Below, piece after piece: positions 1-8,751 of a DNA stretch of 58,818 nucleotides (positions within the stretch are counted from its first letter, which is position 1; each line of letters begins with the position of its first letter). The translations under genes were made by a program, and so were the position numbers. Source of the stretch: Candidatus Zhuqueibacterota bacterium (GTDB lineage Bacteria; Zhuqueibacterota; Zhuqueibacteria; Residuimicrobiales; Krinioviventaceae); NCBI GenBank assembly GCA_016934825.1, contig JAFGSB010000009.1, forward strand, positions 1 through 58,818, given 5' to 3'. Below the pieces are notes generated by a model. The model had not been told where the DNA came from. It made no database searches and was given only the letters and a program-made list of their open reading frames with translations.

Positions 1-217
1 GACACCGGTGTTTAATAATATAATAATAAAATATGGTAATAATATAAAGACTTTTTAGGGTAACGAATATCTTCATAACGTTATTGTCTTCGTTATAAGA
101 AAAATTATATCAGAGAAAGTGACCGTAATTCTGTGTAAATCCCAATCAGAGAATTGGTATCCCACAACAGGGTTATTGAATTTCGGTTATCCATGAAGAT
201 ATATATTATTACTCTGT

Positions 218-1330
218 TCAGGAAACGTTGAATCGCTCCAGATTGTAAAAATTATAAGCATTGTCCCAATAGAATTTTTGCAGAACATCCTGATCCAGTG
301 CGATCCCGTCAATTTTCCATTGACCCTGAATAGGAGTGGGATGATCAAATTGTTTATCGTTTGTCTGGAAATAACGCCAGTGGCTCTGATAAAATTTGTC
401 ATTATCCTCTTTTGTAAAAGCTCTTCTGGGACCTGCGCCCAGGACTTCGCCATTTTTTCGATACTGGTGATCCGTACCAAACATCAAGCGGTCCTGATGC
501 TTTGTAAATAAAGCATGCCCTTTTTCAGCGGGATGACGACCCAGTTCACCCACCCGCGCGGATATATCCAGAAAGAAATTAGGCATCGCATCGAGCCTTT
601 TATCAACCATATCCAAATCTTCGGCATTGTTGCCGACATGACAGCCCTGAAATTTCAGATTCGGGAATTTAAGAATGACATTATCCCGTTGTTCCAATAT
701 CTGATCCCTGGGCGGGTACTTGGTTCTGTCTGCAAATGACCACTCGGGATGAAGTTCGAGTTCCTGCCACCGTTCATTCTGGGCATTCCAGGGTGCAAAG
801 AATGCTACCGGGTCCGTGCTGTGGAACGAAACAATAACATTCAATTTTTCCGCGCGTTCCCAAACCGGGAAAAGACGAGGATCGTCAATCCGAAGTAAAG
901 AGCCGTCACGATCTTTGACGGTCAAACCCAAATTTTTAAAACATTTTAAACCCAGTGCTCCGCCTTTTACAGCTTTTTCAAGCATATCCGGTGCTTTATC
1001 GAAAAATTTCCGATCAGTCTGGATAAGCTCCCAATCAAACGCATACATAGCGCCTATTCGGTGTTTATAGGGATTTACTGCTTCCATAAAGCTGTAAAAC
1101 GTGTCGTCTCCGGTTACGCCCATATTGACACCATAATGAATTTGGTTTTCATCCATAACCTGTATACATCGTTTGATTGATTCTTTATCGACATGCAGGT
1201 GAGCGTCAATAACTTTGCCTGTAGAGGGTCCTAAATAGGACTTGGCAGATTTGCTGCAGGATTCCAAACCCATAAATGAAATACCGACAAGTGAAGCGCC
1301 GAATTTTTTTAAAAATGTTGCTCGATCCAT
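218..1330 (-). CDS. Amidohydrolase-2 family metal-dependent hydrolase, exported
   Basis: 370 aa, TIM-barrel amidohydrolase (amidohydrolase_2/COG2159-like). Seen: an HxH metal motif (DAHLH, about residues 42-46), later FHSTD (about 170), CHVGNN (about 230) and a C-terminal FGTDH (about 285) that supplies the usual metal Asp. The N-terminus is Lys-rich, then hydrophobic, then has a Cys (LESC, about residue 25), so it could be an exported lipoprotein. The ATG is preceded by AAGGAG at about 7 nt. Family members hydrolyse or decarboxylate lactones, amides or aromatic acids, and the substrate cannot be told here. It lies downstream of the SGNH/TPR gene on the same strand with a 180-nt gap, so it may have its own promoter. 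Alternative: a lactonase acting on oxidised sugars, which would suit the sugar region. Confidence 0.75.
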   Translation of the reverse strand: MDRATFLKKFGASLVGISFMGLESCSKSAKSYLGPSTGKVIDAHLHVDKESIKRCIQVMDENQIHYGVNMGVTGDDTFYSFMEAVNPYKHRIGAMYAFDWELIQTDRKFFDKAPDMLEKAVKGGALGLKCFKNLGLTVKDRDGSLLRIDDPRLFPVWERAEKLNVIVSFHSTDPVAFFAPWNAQNERWQELELHPEWSFADRTKYPPRDQILEQRDNVILKFPNLKFQGCHVGNNAEDLDMVDKRLDAMPNFFLDISARVGELGRHPAEKGHALFTKHQDRLMFGTDHQYRKNGEVLGAGPRRAFTKEDNDKFYQSHWRYFQTNDKQFDHPTPIQGQWKIDGIALDQDVLQKFYWDNAYNFYNLERFNVS

Positions 1331-1512
1331 TAATTACTCCTTTTTTTAAATGTACTTTTATAGCGAATTTGTTACAACTTTTTTCGCGGAAATTATATGT
1401 TTTGGTTTTACTTTACGCCAATGCGTTTTTTTTGCTTTTGATTTAGCTATATATCAGTTAATAAGCGTATATGTGAAATGAATCACAAAAAATCAGTTTT
1501 ATTAATATATGT

Positions 1513-3588
1513 TTATAATGCCAATTTCCCCTCGACCTGTTTTAACCAATAGAGTGAAAATTTGTCATCCGGTTTGATTCCCAAAGCCTTTACAAACATT
1601 GCCCGGCTTTTATCCAAATTGTTTTGCCGGAAATAAATTAAACCGAGATTGTTATAAGCCCTGTAATATTTTGGTTCAATTTGTAACAGTGATTCAAATG
1701 CATTGATTGCCTCATTAAAATTATTTATCTCCATAAAAGTCGCACCCAAATCATTGAGCGCCTGGATATGATATGGATTTATTTGGAGGACCTTTTTATA
1801 TGCGCCTATAGCTTTTTGTAAATCACCCTTTTTATAAATTGTGTCCCCAAAATTATAATAAGCTTCATCGAATTGAGGTTTATATTTTATTGCCATCTGG
1901 AAAAATATTAAAGCTTCATCCAGGTTATTATTCGTTTCATAAATTCGTCCTAATGCATTATAAGCGTCTGCAAAGGTGGAATCTAATTTTAATACTTTAC
2001 GGTATATCTGAGCCGCTTTTTCATTATTTTTCTGCCTTTGGTATAAAAGACCAAGCGCATATTGGGCTTCAGGATTATTCGGTAACGATTTTGCAGCTCT
2101 TTTGATAAAAGCAGCTGATTCGTCGGTTTTACCCGACCAATCCAGGACTTTTGCCAAATTCAAATCGCGCATCGCAAAGTAGGAACTGTCTATCTGTTCA
2201 ATGACGCTCTCATACAACTGTTGATGATTAATTTCCTCCCAGTTTTTTTCCGGTTCTATGATTTTATAATTTAGCATCATCTTTGTTAATTCATTCGCAA
2301 TAAACTGGTTTGTTTTGATGGTCGGATGGACATGATCCAAAAACGTTTCTTTTCCAAGGATTGGATAACCGTGTTCCTGATGATTTTTTTGCCGTAATAT
2401 ACGCGCCAGATCAAGAGTCGGAATTTTGTACTTTTTTCCAATTTGTCTTATAATTTGCCGTATTTTGTTTGTGGCACGTAATGGCGCAACATCAAATTCC
2501 TGTGCTTTGGCAAATACAATTTTAGCTTCTTCATACTTTTTCATTCTAAATAAACATTGACCTTTTCGATACAAAAGATCAGCATAACAGGAATCAACTT
2601 TTTCCGCTGCCCGAAGTTTTTCAAATGCAACTTTGTACCGCATACTATCCAGATTACTCAGTCCGGCTTTATAATTATTTTCAAATTTTATTAATTGTGC
2701 ACTATTCAAATTCTGACAATATTCCGATTTAAAGGGGGAAAAATCTTTTTCATTTGAAGGCGGTACAATAAAAATTATTTCTATCCCATGCCTTTTGGCA
2801 ATATTAATCATTTCGTCCAAATTGAACTGGAAATAATTTAATACGGCTTTTTTCCGTTTAACATCACGGTGATATCGATTAAGACCAAAGGATTGATCGA
2901 GCATGGCATTAACTTCTGAAGATATTTGGGATTCTCTTTGAATTGTTTTATTGTTCTTTTTTTGTTTTAAACTTAACCATCCACTCCTCATCAAAGAATA
3001 AATCCTGAGTTTATTTAACTGGATTCTTATATCCGTGATAAGGCGTGGTTCATTTTTAATATTAGAATATGTGATATTTTCCAAAAATTCGTTATTACCC
3101 GAATATACTATAAACACATCCGGTTGATAACGAACCATCTCTTTCATCAGATTGACGATACGGTAACTTGCATAGGACACTCCGCCCACATTGATCACTT
3201 TATAATGTTTTGTAGAATCCAAAGCCTGTAGATTTAACTGCAACCAGTTGGGAAAAGCCGTTAAAGCAGTATAGGGACGTCCGAATGTTACCGATCCGCC
3301 AAAGCAAAAAATTCGAAATTCATTCTCTGCTTTTCGGACACTGAATTTTTGATCATTAAACCATCGAAGTTTACTTTTACGTGTAACATACATATCCCTG
3401 CTTGAATTCATTTCAAATATTGGGTAAACTTTTTGAAATCCTAAAAAGGGATCCTCACGTTCATAAGTATTTTTTACGCCAATCAAATAAAGAAAAAACT
3501 CAATGCAACAAATGATTGCAATCGGAAAAATCAAAGTTACTACTTTAAAAAAATATTTTTTTTTAATATTTCCGTTTTTCAAAGTCAT
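1513..3588 (-). CDS. Membrane-anchored SGNH/GDSL-like hydrolase with TPR repeats
   Basis: 691 aa. An N-terminal transmembrane helix (about residues 13-34) is followed by an SGNH-type esterase core: GGSVT (about 95, candidate Ser nucleophile), the Asn block GNNEF (about 165) and a late DHVHP (about 410) as the Asp-x-x-His pair. A TPR-like segment sits inside this domain, between the Asn block and the His block. About five further TPRs fill residues 490-690, with repeating LG..Y and A...KP patterns. The fold suggests removal or transfer of an ester group (for example acetyl) with protein-protein contacts through the TPRs; the substrate is unknown. The gene is clearly AT-richer than the genes at 33-41 kb. 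The ATG lacks a strong ribosome site close by. Similar SGNH-TPR proteins occur widely in FCB bacteria. Confidence 0.7.
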   Translation of the reverse strand: MTLKNGNIKKKYFFKVVTLIFPIAIICCIEFFLYLIGVKNTYEREDPFLGFQKVYPIFEMNSSRDMYVTRKSKLRWFNDQKFSVRKAENEFRIFCFGGSVTFGRPYTALTAFPNWLQLNLQALDSTKHYKVINVGGVSYASYRIVNLMKEMVRYQPDVFIVYSGNNEFLENITYSNIKNEPRLITDIRIQLNKLRIYSLMRSGWLSLKQKKNNKTIQRESQISSEVNAMLDQSFGLNRYHRDVKRKKAVLNYFQFNLDEMINIAKRHGIEIIFIVPPSNEKDFSPFKSEYCQNLNSAQLIKFENNYKAGLSNLDSMRYKVAFEKLRAAEKVDSCYADLLYRKGQCLFRMKKYEEAKIVFAKAQEFDVAPLRATNKIRQIIRQIGKKYKIPTLDLARILRQKNHQEHGYPILGKETFLDHVHPTIKTNQFIANELTKMMLNYKIIEPEKNWEEINHQQLYESVIEQIDSSYFAMRDLNLAKVLDWSGKTDESAAFIKRAAKSLPNNPEAQYALGLLYQRQKNNEKAAQIYRKVLKLDSTFADAYNALGRIYETNNNLDEALIFFQMAIKYKPQFDEAYYNFGDTIYKKGDLQKAIGAYKKVLQINPYHIQALNDLGATFMEINNFNEAINAFESLLQIEPKYYRAYNNLGLIYFRQNNLDKSRAMFVKALGIKPDDKFSLYWLKQVEGKLAL

Positions 3589-4026
3589 TTGGAATTAAAA
3601 ATCCTATTTCCCAAAATAAATTTTAACCGGATTACATTATCTTATTTATATTTGTATTCTGTAAGTCCCTTCAGATTGAGTTCTTTTATCGTTTGTACGC
3701 TCTGGTGTTTAATTAAAAAGGGTAACTTGATGTTCATTAGAATGAAAAAGACTTTTGATCGCCCAATTGGTTCTCTTCCCCAGGGCGTATAATATACCAT
3801 ATTTTTTGTGTATCATATTATTCAAGTAATCTTTTGTTATTGTTGTACGGACTGATGCCCATCATGATATTCGGCTATTGGATGGAGTGCCAGATTTATC
3901 AAATTAATAGCTATTACTGTAAAATAGAATGGAAAATCCACATTTCCCGCAAAGCAAAACAGGTGTCGTTTAAAAAAACGTGCAGTCCATTCCGCAAGGC
4001 GTAATGGACTGCGAAAACAATTAAAA
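3589..4026. other. Intergenic stretch between two minus-strand genes
   Basis: About 440 nt of AT-rich DNA with no convincing gene. A 67-codon open frame at 3589-3792 on the plus strand has no ribosome site and an unremarkable sequence. The only clear element is the terminator at 3972-4012. The promoter of the SGNH/TPR gene should lie here, but I could not pick a clear -35/-10 pair. Confidence 0.6.
3972..4012 (-). terminator. Rho-independent terminator after the GH109-like gene
   Basis: A perfect 10-bp stem (3982-3991 with 4003-4012, arm GCAGTCCATT) has an 11-nt loop. Read on the minus strand it is followed three nucleotides later by a run of seven T (3972-3978). It begins 14 nt after the stop codon of the minus-strand gene at 4027-5370, so it ends that transcript. 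Confidence 0.85.
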
Positions 4027-5370
4027 TCAATATTCGTCGGTGAGACCGAATATCGGTTTGTTAGTCAACCAATCGCCTCTGGTAAAGTCCGGGAATTCAA
4101 CAGGCGCACTGCCGGTAGCGATAGATTGCTCGGAAAGCGGCGTCACTACGATCCATGCTGCGGTATCGTAAACATCAATCGGGGTCGGAATTTTTCTTTT
4201 AACACATTCCACAAAAGCGCGGCTCTTTAAAAAGCCTGCGCCGCCATGGCCGCCCCGAACACCTTCGGTCGTGAATTTTTTCCATAACGGGTGTTCCCAT
4301 TCGGGCAGATAATCTTCTAACTTTTCCCATTGATGCGACGGGCTTTTACCTTCTATATAAATCGCATTGGTCAGGGCACGGTGTTCCATCCATACTCCCT
4401 TTGTTCCCTGCACAACATAGTTGTTGGAATACGGCCGCGGTGAATTGGTATCATGAAAAATTACAATTGTTTCACCTCTCTGACATTTAATAACTGAGGT
4501 AACGATATCACCAATGGCCCAGTTTAACTTTGCATTCGGATGATCTTCACCGCCCACACGTACAATATGTTCATGCAAACTTCTCGCCTTGGAAGCGGTC
4601 GCGGTCAGGGTGACCATTCTATTGCCCCTGTTATCATCCAGGCAGTTGGCTATGGGTCCGAGTCCGTGTGTGGGATATAAATCCCCGTTTCTTTTTAGGG
4701 AATGAGCTGTCCGCCACCGTGCTTCACCCTGTGCTCCGGGGCCAAATTCCGCTCCCGGTCTGAATTTGACGCCCAGAAGATCGTGGCGATATCCACATTC
4801 TGTATGTGTGATTTCGCCAAACAAACCCTCTCTTACCATTTTGAGCACTGCCATATTATTGCGGTCATAGCAATGGTTCTCCAGCATCATACACGGCATA
4901 CCAGATTCTTCGGAAGCATCGATCAACTCCCAGCATTCCTCGATTGATGAGGCGCCCCACACTTCAGGCGCGCAGTACTTGCCGGATTTCATTGTCGCTA
5001 CGGCCATGGGTGTGTGCCATAACCAGGGTGTGGCAATGAAAACGCCGTCCAGGTCATCACGGGCGACGAGGTTGAGGTAATCTTCTTCACCGTTTGAATA
5101 ACCGGTGGGTTTTTTCCTGCCGGATTCTTCTACCAGATTTGTCGCTCTGAGCAGGGCTTCCTTATTGATATCACAGATTGCCGGAACCTCGACATCTTCC
5201 ATTGACAAGCACATTCTCAACAATCCGGTTCCCTGACCTCCAACGCCAATAAAACCTAACCTTACTTTACGATCATCTTTACCTCTTAAAATATTTGGGG
5301 CCATTGCCAACGCAACCCCGGCGGCAGCGCCGCTTTTAACAAATTGTCTACGATTTAAATCACTGCTCAT
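4027..5370 (-). CDS. GH109-like Gfo/Idh/MocA family protein, Tat-exported
   Basis: 447 aa. A twin-arginine signal (NRRQFVK then a hydrophobic Ala-rich run) predicts export. A Rossmann domain (GFIGVGGQGTG, about residues 39-49) is followed by a Gfo/Idh C-terminal domain. The usual EKP motif is not present: the corresponding stretch reads CAPEVWG. Together with MMLENHCYD (about 160) and YPTHGLGP (about 230), this is the pattern I associate with glycoside hydrolase family 109, NAD-dependent alpha-N-acetylgalactosaminidases that act by a redox mechanism. The length also fits that family. It stands alone between terminators at 5444-5498 and 3972-4012, with GGAGG before the ATG. An exported GalNAc-releasing enzyme would suit the AgaS-type amino-sugar genes at 14.5 kb. 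If it is not GH109, it is a related oxidoreductase. Confidence 0.75.
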   Translation of the reverse strand: MSSDLNRRQFVKSGAAAGVALAMAPNILRGKDDRKVRLGFIGVGGQGTGLLRMCLSMEDVEVPAICDINKEALLRATNLVEESGRKKPTGYSNGEEDYLNLVARDDLDGVFIATPWLWHTPMAVATMKSGKYCAPEVWGASSIEECWELIDASEESGMPCMMLENHCYDRNNMAVLKMVREGLFGEITHTECGYRHDLLGVKFRPGAEFGPGAQGEARWRTAHSLKRNGDLYPTHGLGPIANCLDDNRGNRMVTLTATASKARSLHEHIVRVGGEDHPNAKLNWAIGDIVTSVIKCQRGETIVIFHDTNSPRPYSNNYVVQGTKGVWMEHRALTNAIYIEGKSPSHQWEKLEDYLPEWEHPLWKKFTTEGVRGGHGGAGFLKSRAFVECVKRKIPTPIDVYDTAAWIVVTPLSEQSIATGSAPVEFPDFTRGDWLTNKPIFGLTDEY

Positions 5371-5443
5371 TTATAAATCCTCCAGGTAAATATTTATTAT
5401 TCATTATTCAGAAATACTCATTAAATTCTTTTGATTCTGTGTG

Positions 5444-5498
5444 AAAAAAATTAAGTTCGACGCATTTGTTATTAATGTTGATTAAATGCGTCGAACTT
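5444..5498 (-). terminator. Strong terminator after the PorV-like gene
   Basis: A perfect 15-bp stem (5453-5467 with 5484-5498, arm AAGTTCGACGCATTT) has a 16-nt loop. On the minus strand it is followed by a T-rich tail (run of seven at 5444-5450). It closes the receptor operon and isolates the GH109-like gene. Confidence 0.9.
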
Positions 5499-5548
5499 GT
5501 TATAGATTAACAACCAGAAGATTGTCGCTATTTGTTAATCAGCTTGTG

Positions 5549-6532
5549 CTAAAACGCCAGCCCGAAGGACATTCTACTGACATTATCAAATATACCAAAA
5601 TCAGAATAGGTGTAACCTATTTTAATGGTTAGTCCGCCAATATCGCTGTTTAATCCAAGACCGGCAGTTAATCCTTCTTCATCGTAATTAAATTTATAAC
5701 CGGCCCGGAGTGCAATCATATTCATAAGCGTATATTCGGCTCCTACATGTACTCTTTCCGTGTAATCCCGCGGATGTACAGCATCGATAGCAATAAGTAA
5801 AGGATTACTATGTTCTCCTAACAGGTCCATTACATCCATAGCAAAACCAATTGTGAATGTAAGTGGTAATTGAAAACCTGTTTGTTGATATTTAAACTCG
5901 GGAGAAAAATTGCGAACACTCATGCCAAACCTGAAAGATTTAAATCCAGGATAAAACATTGTCCCAAAATCAAATGCGACTCCGGAAACTTTGTTCTCAA
6001 CTGTTGAACCATCCGGGAAAAGATTGCTTCCCAGATGCTGGGCTGCATATTTTACTTGCCCGCCAACAGTGAATTTATTCGTCAATGATCTGGCATAAGA
6101 TATACCAATGGCATAAGCGCCAACATCGAGATTTCCTGTTTCTTCGAAACCCTGCTCCGTTGAAGCGACTCGCGTACCAATAATGTCACCATAATCTGAA
6201 GTGACAAAGCTTATACCAAAATTACCTACGTTGCCAAAATTTTTAACAATACCGCCGGAATTATAGGATATATCTGCAATCCATTGTGTTCGACAAGCAA
6301 TAAAATCAACATTGGATTCCATATATGCAATGCCGGCAGGATTATAAAACATAGCATCTGCATCTTCACCTACCATCATGAATGCTCCACCCATAGCTGC
6401 AGCACGAGTACTTACATCGATTTCCAAAAATTGAAGACCGGTTTGCGCAAGTTTCTTGATGGCCGAATGGGCAGGCATTAAGAAAATAGTAGTGAGAAAA
6501 ACAAGTATTAAAAATAAACTCAATTTTTTCAT
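5549..6532 (-). CDS. PorV/PorQ-family outer-membrane beta-barrel protein
   Basis: 327 aa. Start placed at 6532 because GGAGGT lies 8 nt upstream; the frame stays open further upstream but without a site. A signal peptide (MKKLSLFLILVFL...) is followed by a short helical part and the family block FLEIDVSTRAAAMGGAF with FYNPAGIA (about residues 35-70). The rest alternates as beta strands and ends in a terminal aromatic (FGLAF). PorV carries type IX secretion cargo to the surface anchoring machinery. Related barrels are numerous in FCB bacteria and many have no assigned role. It directly follows (53 nt) a large sorting-domain protein and a TonB receptor, so it may serve that cargo. It could equally be a FadL-like or generic barrel. 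Confidence 0.8.
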   Translation of the reverse strand: MKKLSLFLILVFLTTIFLMPAHSAIKKLAQTGLQFLEIDVSTRAAAMGGAFMMVGEDADAMFYNPAGIAYMESNVDFIACRTQWIADISYNSGGIVKNFGNVGNFGISFVTSDYGDIIGTRVASTEQGFEETGNLDVGAYAIGISYARSLTNKFTVGGQVKYAAQHLGSNLFPDGSTVENKVSGVAFDFGTMFYPGFKSFRFGMSVRNFSPEFKYQQTGFQLPLTFTIGFAMDVMDLLGEHSNPLLIAIDAVHPRDYTERVHVGAEYTLMNMIALRAGYKFNYDEEGLTAGLGLNSDIGGLTIKIGYTYSDFGIFDNVSRMSFGLAF

Positions 6533-6585
6533 TTTAGAATACCTCCGTTTAGACCAAATTTTAATAATGCAAAGCAAATTAATTC

Positions 6586-8718
6586 TTACCTAACTATAAG
6601 AAATTTTACGTTAATGCTTTCGCCATCGGGAGTTTCAATATGAGCAATATAAATCCCGCTGACGACAATTTGGCCGGTTTCTGTGGTCGAATGCTCTAAT
6701 AACACATTACCCCATGCCTCGTCTCCTGAGCCATTGGTATGTTCAAGCGTTTTGATCAAACTACCGTTTTCACTATAAATTTTGATCGTACATACGGGTG
6801 GTAAATCCATAAACATGATCTTATCAGGTTCGCCTGTGAACTGAAGTTCCTGGGCGCCGACATTAAATGGATTCGGTACCACTCTAATAGATGATAGAGT
6901 TCCCGCAGATCTGGTAAGATGCGCTCCCACGGTAGTACGGTTTACATATTCACCGCTTTCGAGGCTCGAACCGACGTCTCTAACATCAGCGGTATTTTCC
7001 GAACCGTCATCAAAAGCAGAAACATAATAGAAATATGCAATACCACGATCGGCATTGGTATCATCATAACTGTGTGTAAGAGCATTGGAGGTACCCTGTC
7101 CGCATTCATATATTTTGGTCCATTTGCCCACTACGACGCCGCCTTCTTCATTGTAATCGGGGGCGCCGGTAGCCCGATAAACCTTATAACCGGCAAAATC
7201 GGAAGCTGCCTCAGATTCGGTACCCCAAGAAATCGTGATTTTGTCCGGCAATGACATGACGTCAACTGACGGAGCGGGCGGCGGGACAGGTACATTGTAA
7301 TTATTGCGTACGGCCCATTGCGCTGCCCAGGCGTTAGCAAACAGCGAATCTTTACCTGTACAAATCCAGCGATCTTTATTGCGATCGTTATCGGTTGGGG
7401 CAAGATCCGGAAAATCTTTCAACACCGGGTAGTAATCTTCAAGGTCATCAGCTCCATCCCAGGTGCAGGTTCCGGCCAGCCATTCTTTACCTACTTTCCA
7501 GGCCACCTCTGGCGATATAGTTCCTACCACAGTCGCCCAGACAATTCTGAATGAATCACCCGGGTTCAGGGTGTAGGGTCCGGTGGAGGAATAAGTGCAT
7601 GTACGCCAGTTAAACCAGGGGAAGTCCCTGACAAATTTAACTCCACGCTCGTCCAATCTCACGCTGTGGTGCCCCGGATATGTACCTTCCATTTCAGGGG
7701 TTCCATCGTAACCCAAAAAGCCGTTTTTCATTACTTCATAAAGAAGAGCATGATCGGACGGGCCATTCAATTCGGCTCGCAGTTTAATCCACGGCAATTC
7801 GGCAGTCTGAAATGCGGTCATTTGCGGTTGAGCAGGATTATCCGTCGCATCGTCCGGTGATGTGTCGGCGTGAAGGATTGCCTCACCGATATATTGCGGA
7901 CGGCGGAGAAATCCATTTGATCTTGTGTTTCCAAAATCATCTTCATCAGCGCCTCGGCTCCGTTGCGGATATGCATACATTATCCGTAGAGAGTCACCCG
8001 GGAATTCTCCGTAAGAACTATTCCATGGTCTGCTTGCGCTCGGCAATATCCAATTATTGGCCCTTTGAAAATAGACATCTTTCAGTACCTGGTTTGGAAG
8101 TTCAATTTCCGCATCAGCATCTATATTTCCTGTGTTTTCAAATGTCCAATCGTATAAGATATAGTCGTCATGATGTTTCTGACTCCAGCCAAAAACTCTC
8201 TGATGAATTGTAATACCCATGGAGGTATTGATCCAGGATTCCACCATAACATCCGCAGTGCCGGGGATTTTATCCGGGGCAACTTCATCGCCTTCCATAG
8301 GGAACGGTTCATCCAGTCTGACGCCGTCTACAGAGACAGTTGGCGGTTGATTTCTATAATACCTGTGGATATATATCCCGTCCGCATCCGGTATTGGGAT
8401 AGTATTAAGTACTTCATCAGAGTTGCCATGGGGCGCTCCCGATATTTTAACGGGCCAAAGATTACCCTTATCATCGGTCCATTCTTTTGTTCCCAATTGC
8501 CAGCCGGCATGATCGATGCCGGAACGGGTAAAGGCATCAAAGTAATAATAAGCAAAGGTGCCTTCCCCTGCAGATTCACTTTGATCGCCAGAATCTATAA
8601 CTTTGGTCTGATATTTTCCTGCTCGTATCCACTTTAATACACCCGCATATGAATGCTGATACATAAATAGGCAAAATAAAAGACTCAAAAGCCCTATTAA
8701 ACAAGAAAATTTACGCAT
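6586..8718 (-). CDS. Large secreted protein with fibronectin-III and FlgD-like sorting domain
   Basis: 710 aa. A signal peptide (about residues 1-25) is followed by a large domain of about 450 residues that I do not recognise, rich in Trp, Asp and Gly, as in surface glycan-binding proteins. Next come a fibronectin type III-like domain (about 485-600, with ISWGTESEAASDFAGYKVYR) and a C-terminal FlgD-like/type IX sorting domain (about 610-710, VVPNPFN, ending FLIVR). It lies 33 nt after the TonB receptor, in the position SusD holds in Bacteroidota, so a surface ligand-binding role is a reasonable inference. Nothing in the N-terminal part resembles SusD. AAAGGAG precedes the ATG. Confidence 0.7.
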   Translation of the reverse strand: MRKFSCLIGLLSLLFCLFMYQHSYAGVLKWIRAGKYQTKVIDSGDQSESAGEGTFAYYYFDAFTRSGIDHAGWQLGTKEWTDDKGNLWPVKISGAPHGNSDEVLNTIPIPDADGIYIHRYYRNQPPTVSVDGVRLDEPFPMEGDEVAPDKIPGTADVMVESWINTSMGITIHQRVFGWSQKHHDDYILYDWTFENTGNIDADAEIELPNQVLKDVYFQRANNWILPSASRPWNSSYGEFPGDSLRIMYAYPQRSRGADEDDFGNTRSNGFLRRPQYIGEAILHADTSPDDATDNPAQPQMTAFQTAELPWIKLRAELNGPSDHALLYEVMKNGFLGYDGTPEMEGTYPGHHSVRLDERGVKFVRDFPWFNWRTCTYSSTGPYTLNPGDSFRIVWATVVGTISPEVAWKVGKEWLAGTCTWDGADDLEDYYPVLKDFPDLAPTDNDRNKDRWICTGKDSLFANAWAAQWAVRNNYNVPVPPPAPSVDVMSLPDKITISWGTESEAASDFAGYKVYRATGAPDYNEEGGVVVGKWTKIYECGQGTSNALTHSYDDTNADRGIAYFYYVSAFDDGSENTADVRDVGSSLESGEYVNRTTVGAHLTRSAGTLSSIRVVPNPFNVGAQELQFTGEPDKIMFMDLPPVCTIKIYSENGSLIKTLEHTNGSGDEAWGNVLLEHSTTETGQIVVSGIYIAHIETPDGESINVKFLIVR

Positions 8719-8751
8719 AATTATGCTCCTTTGTTTTTTGTTACTTTCTGT

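Noticed and set aside
3589-3792. 67-codon plus-strand frame after the SGNH/TPR gene
   Set aside because: No start signal, odd composition and no domain.
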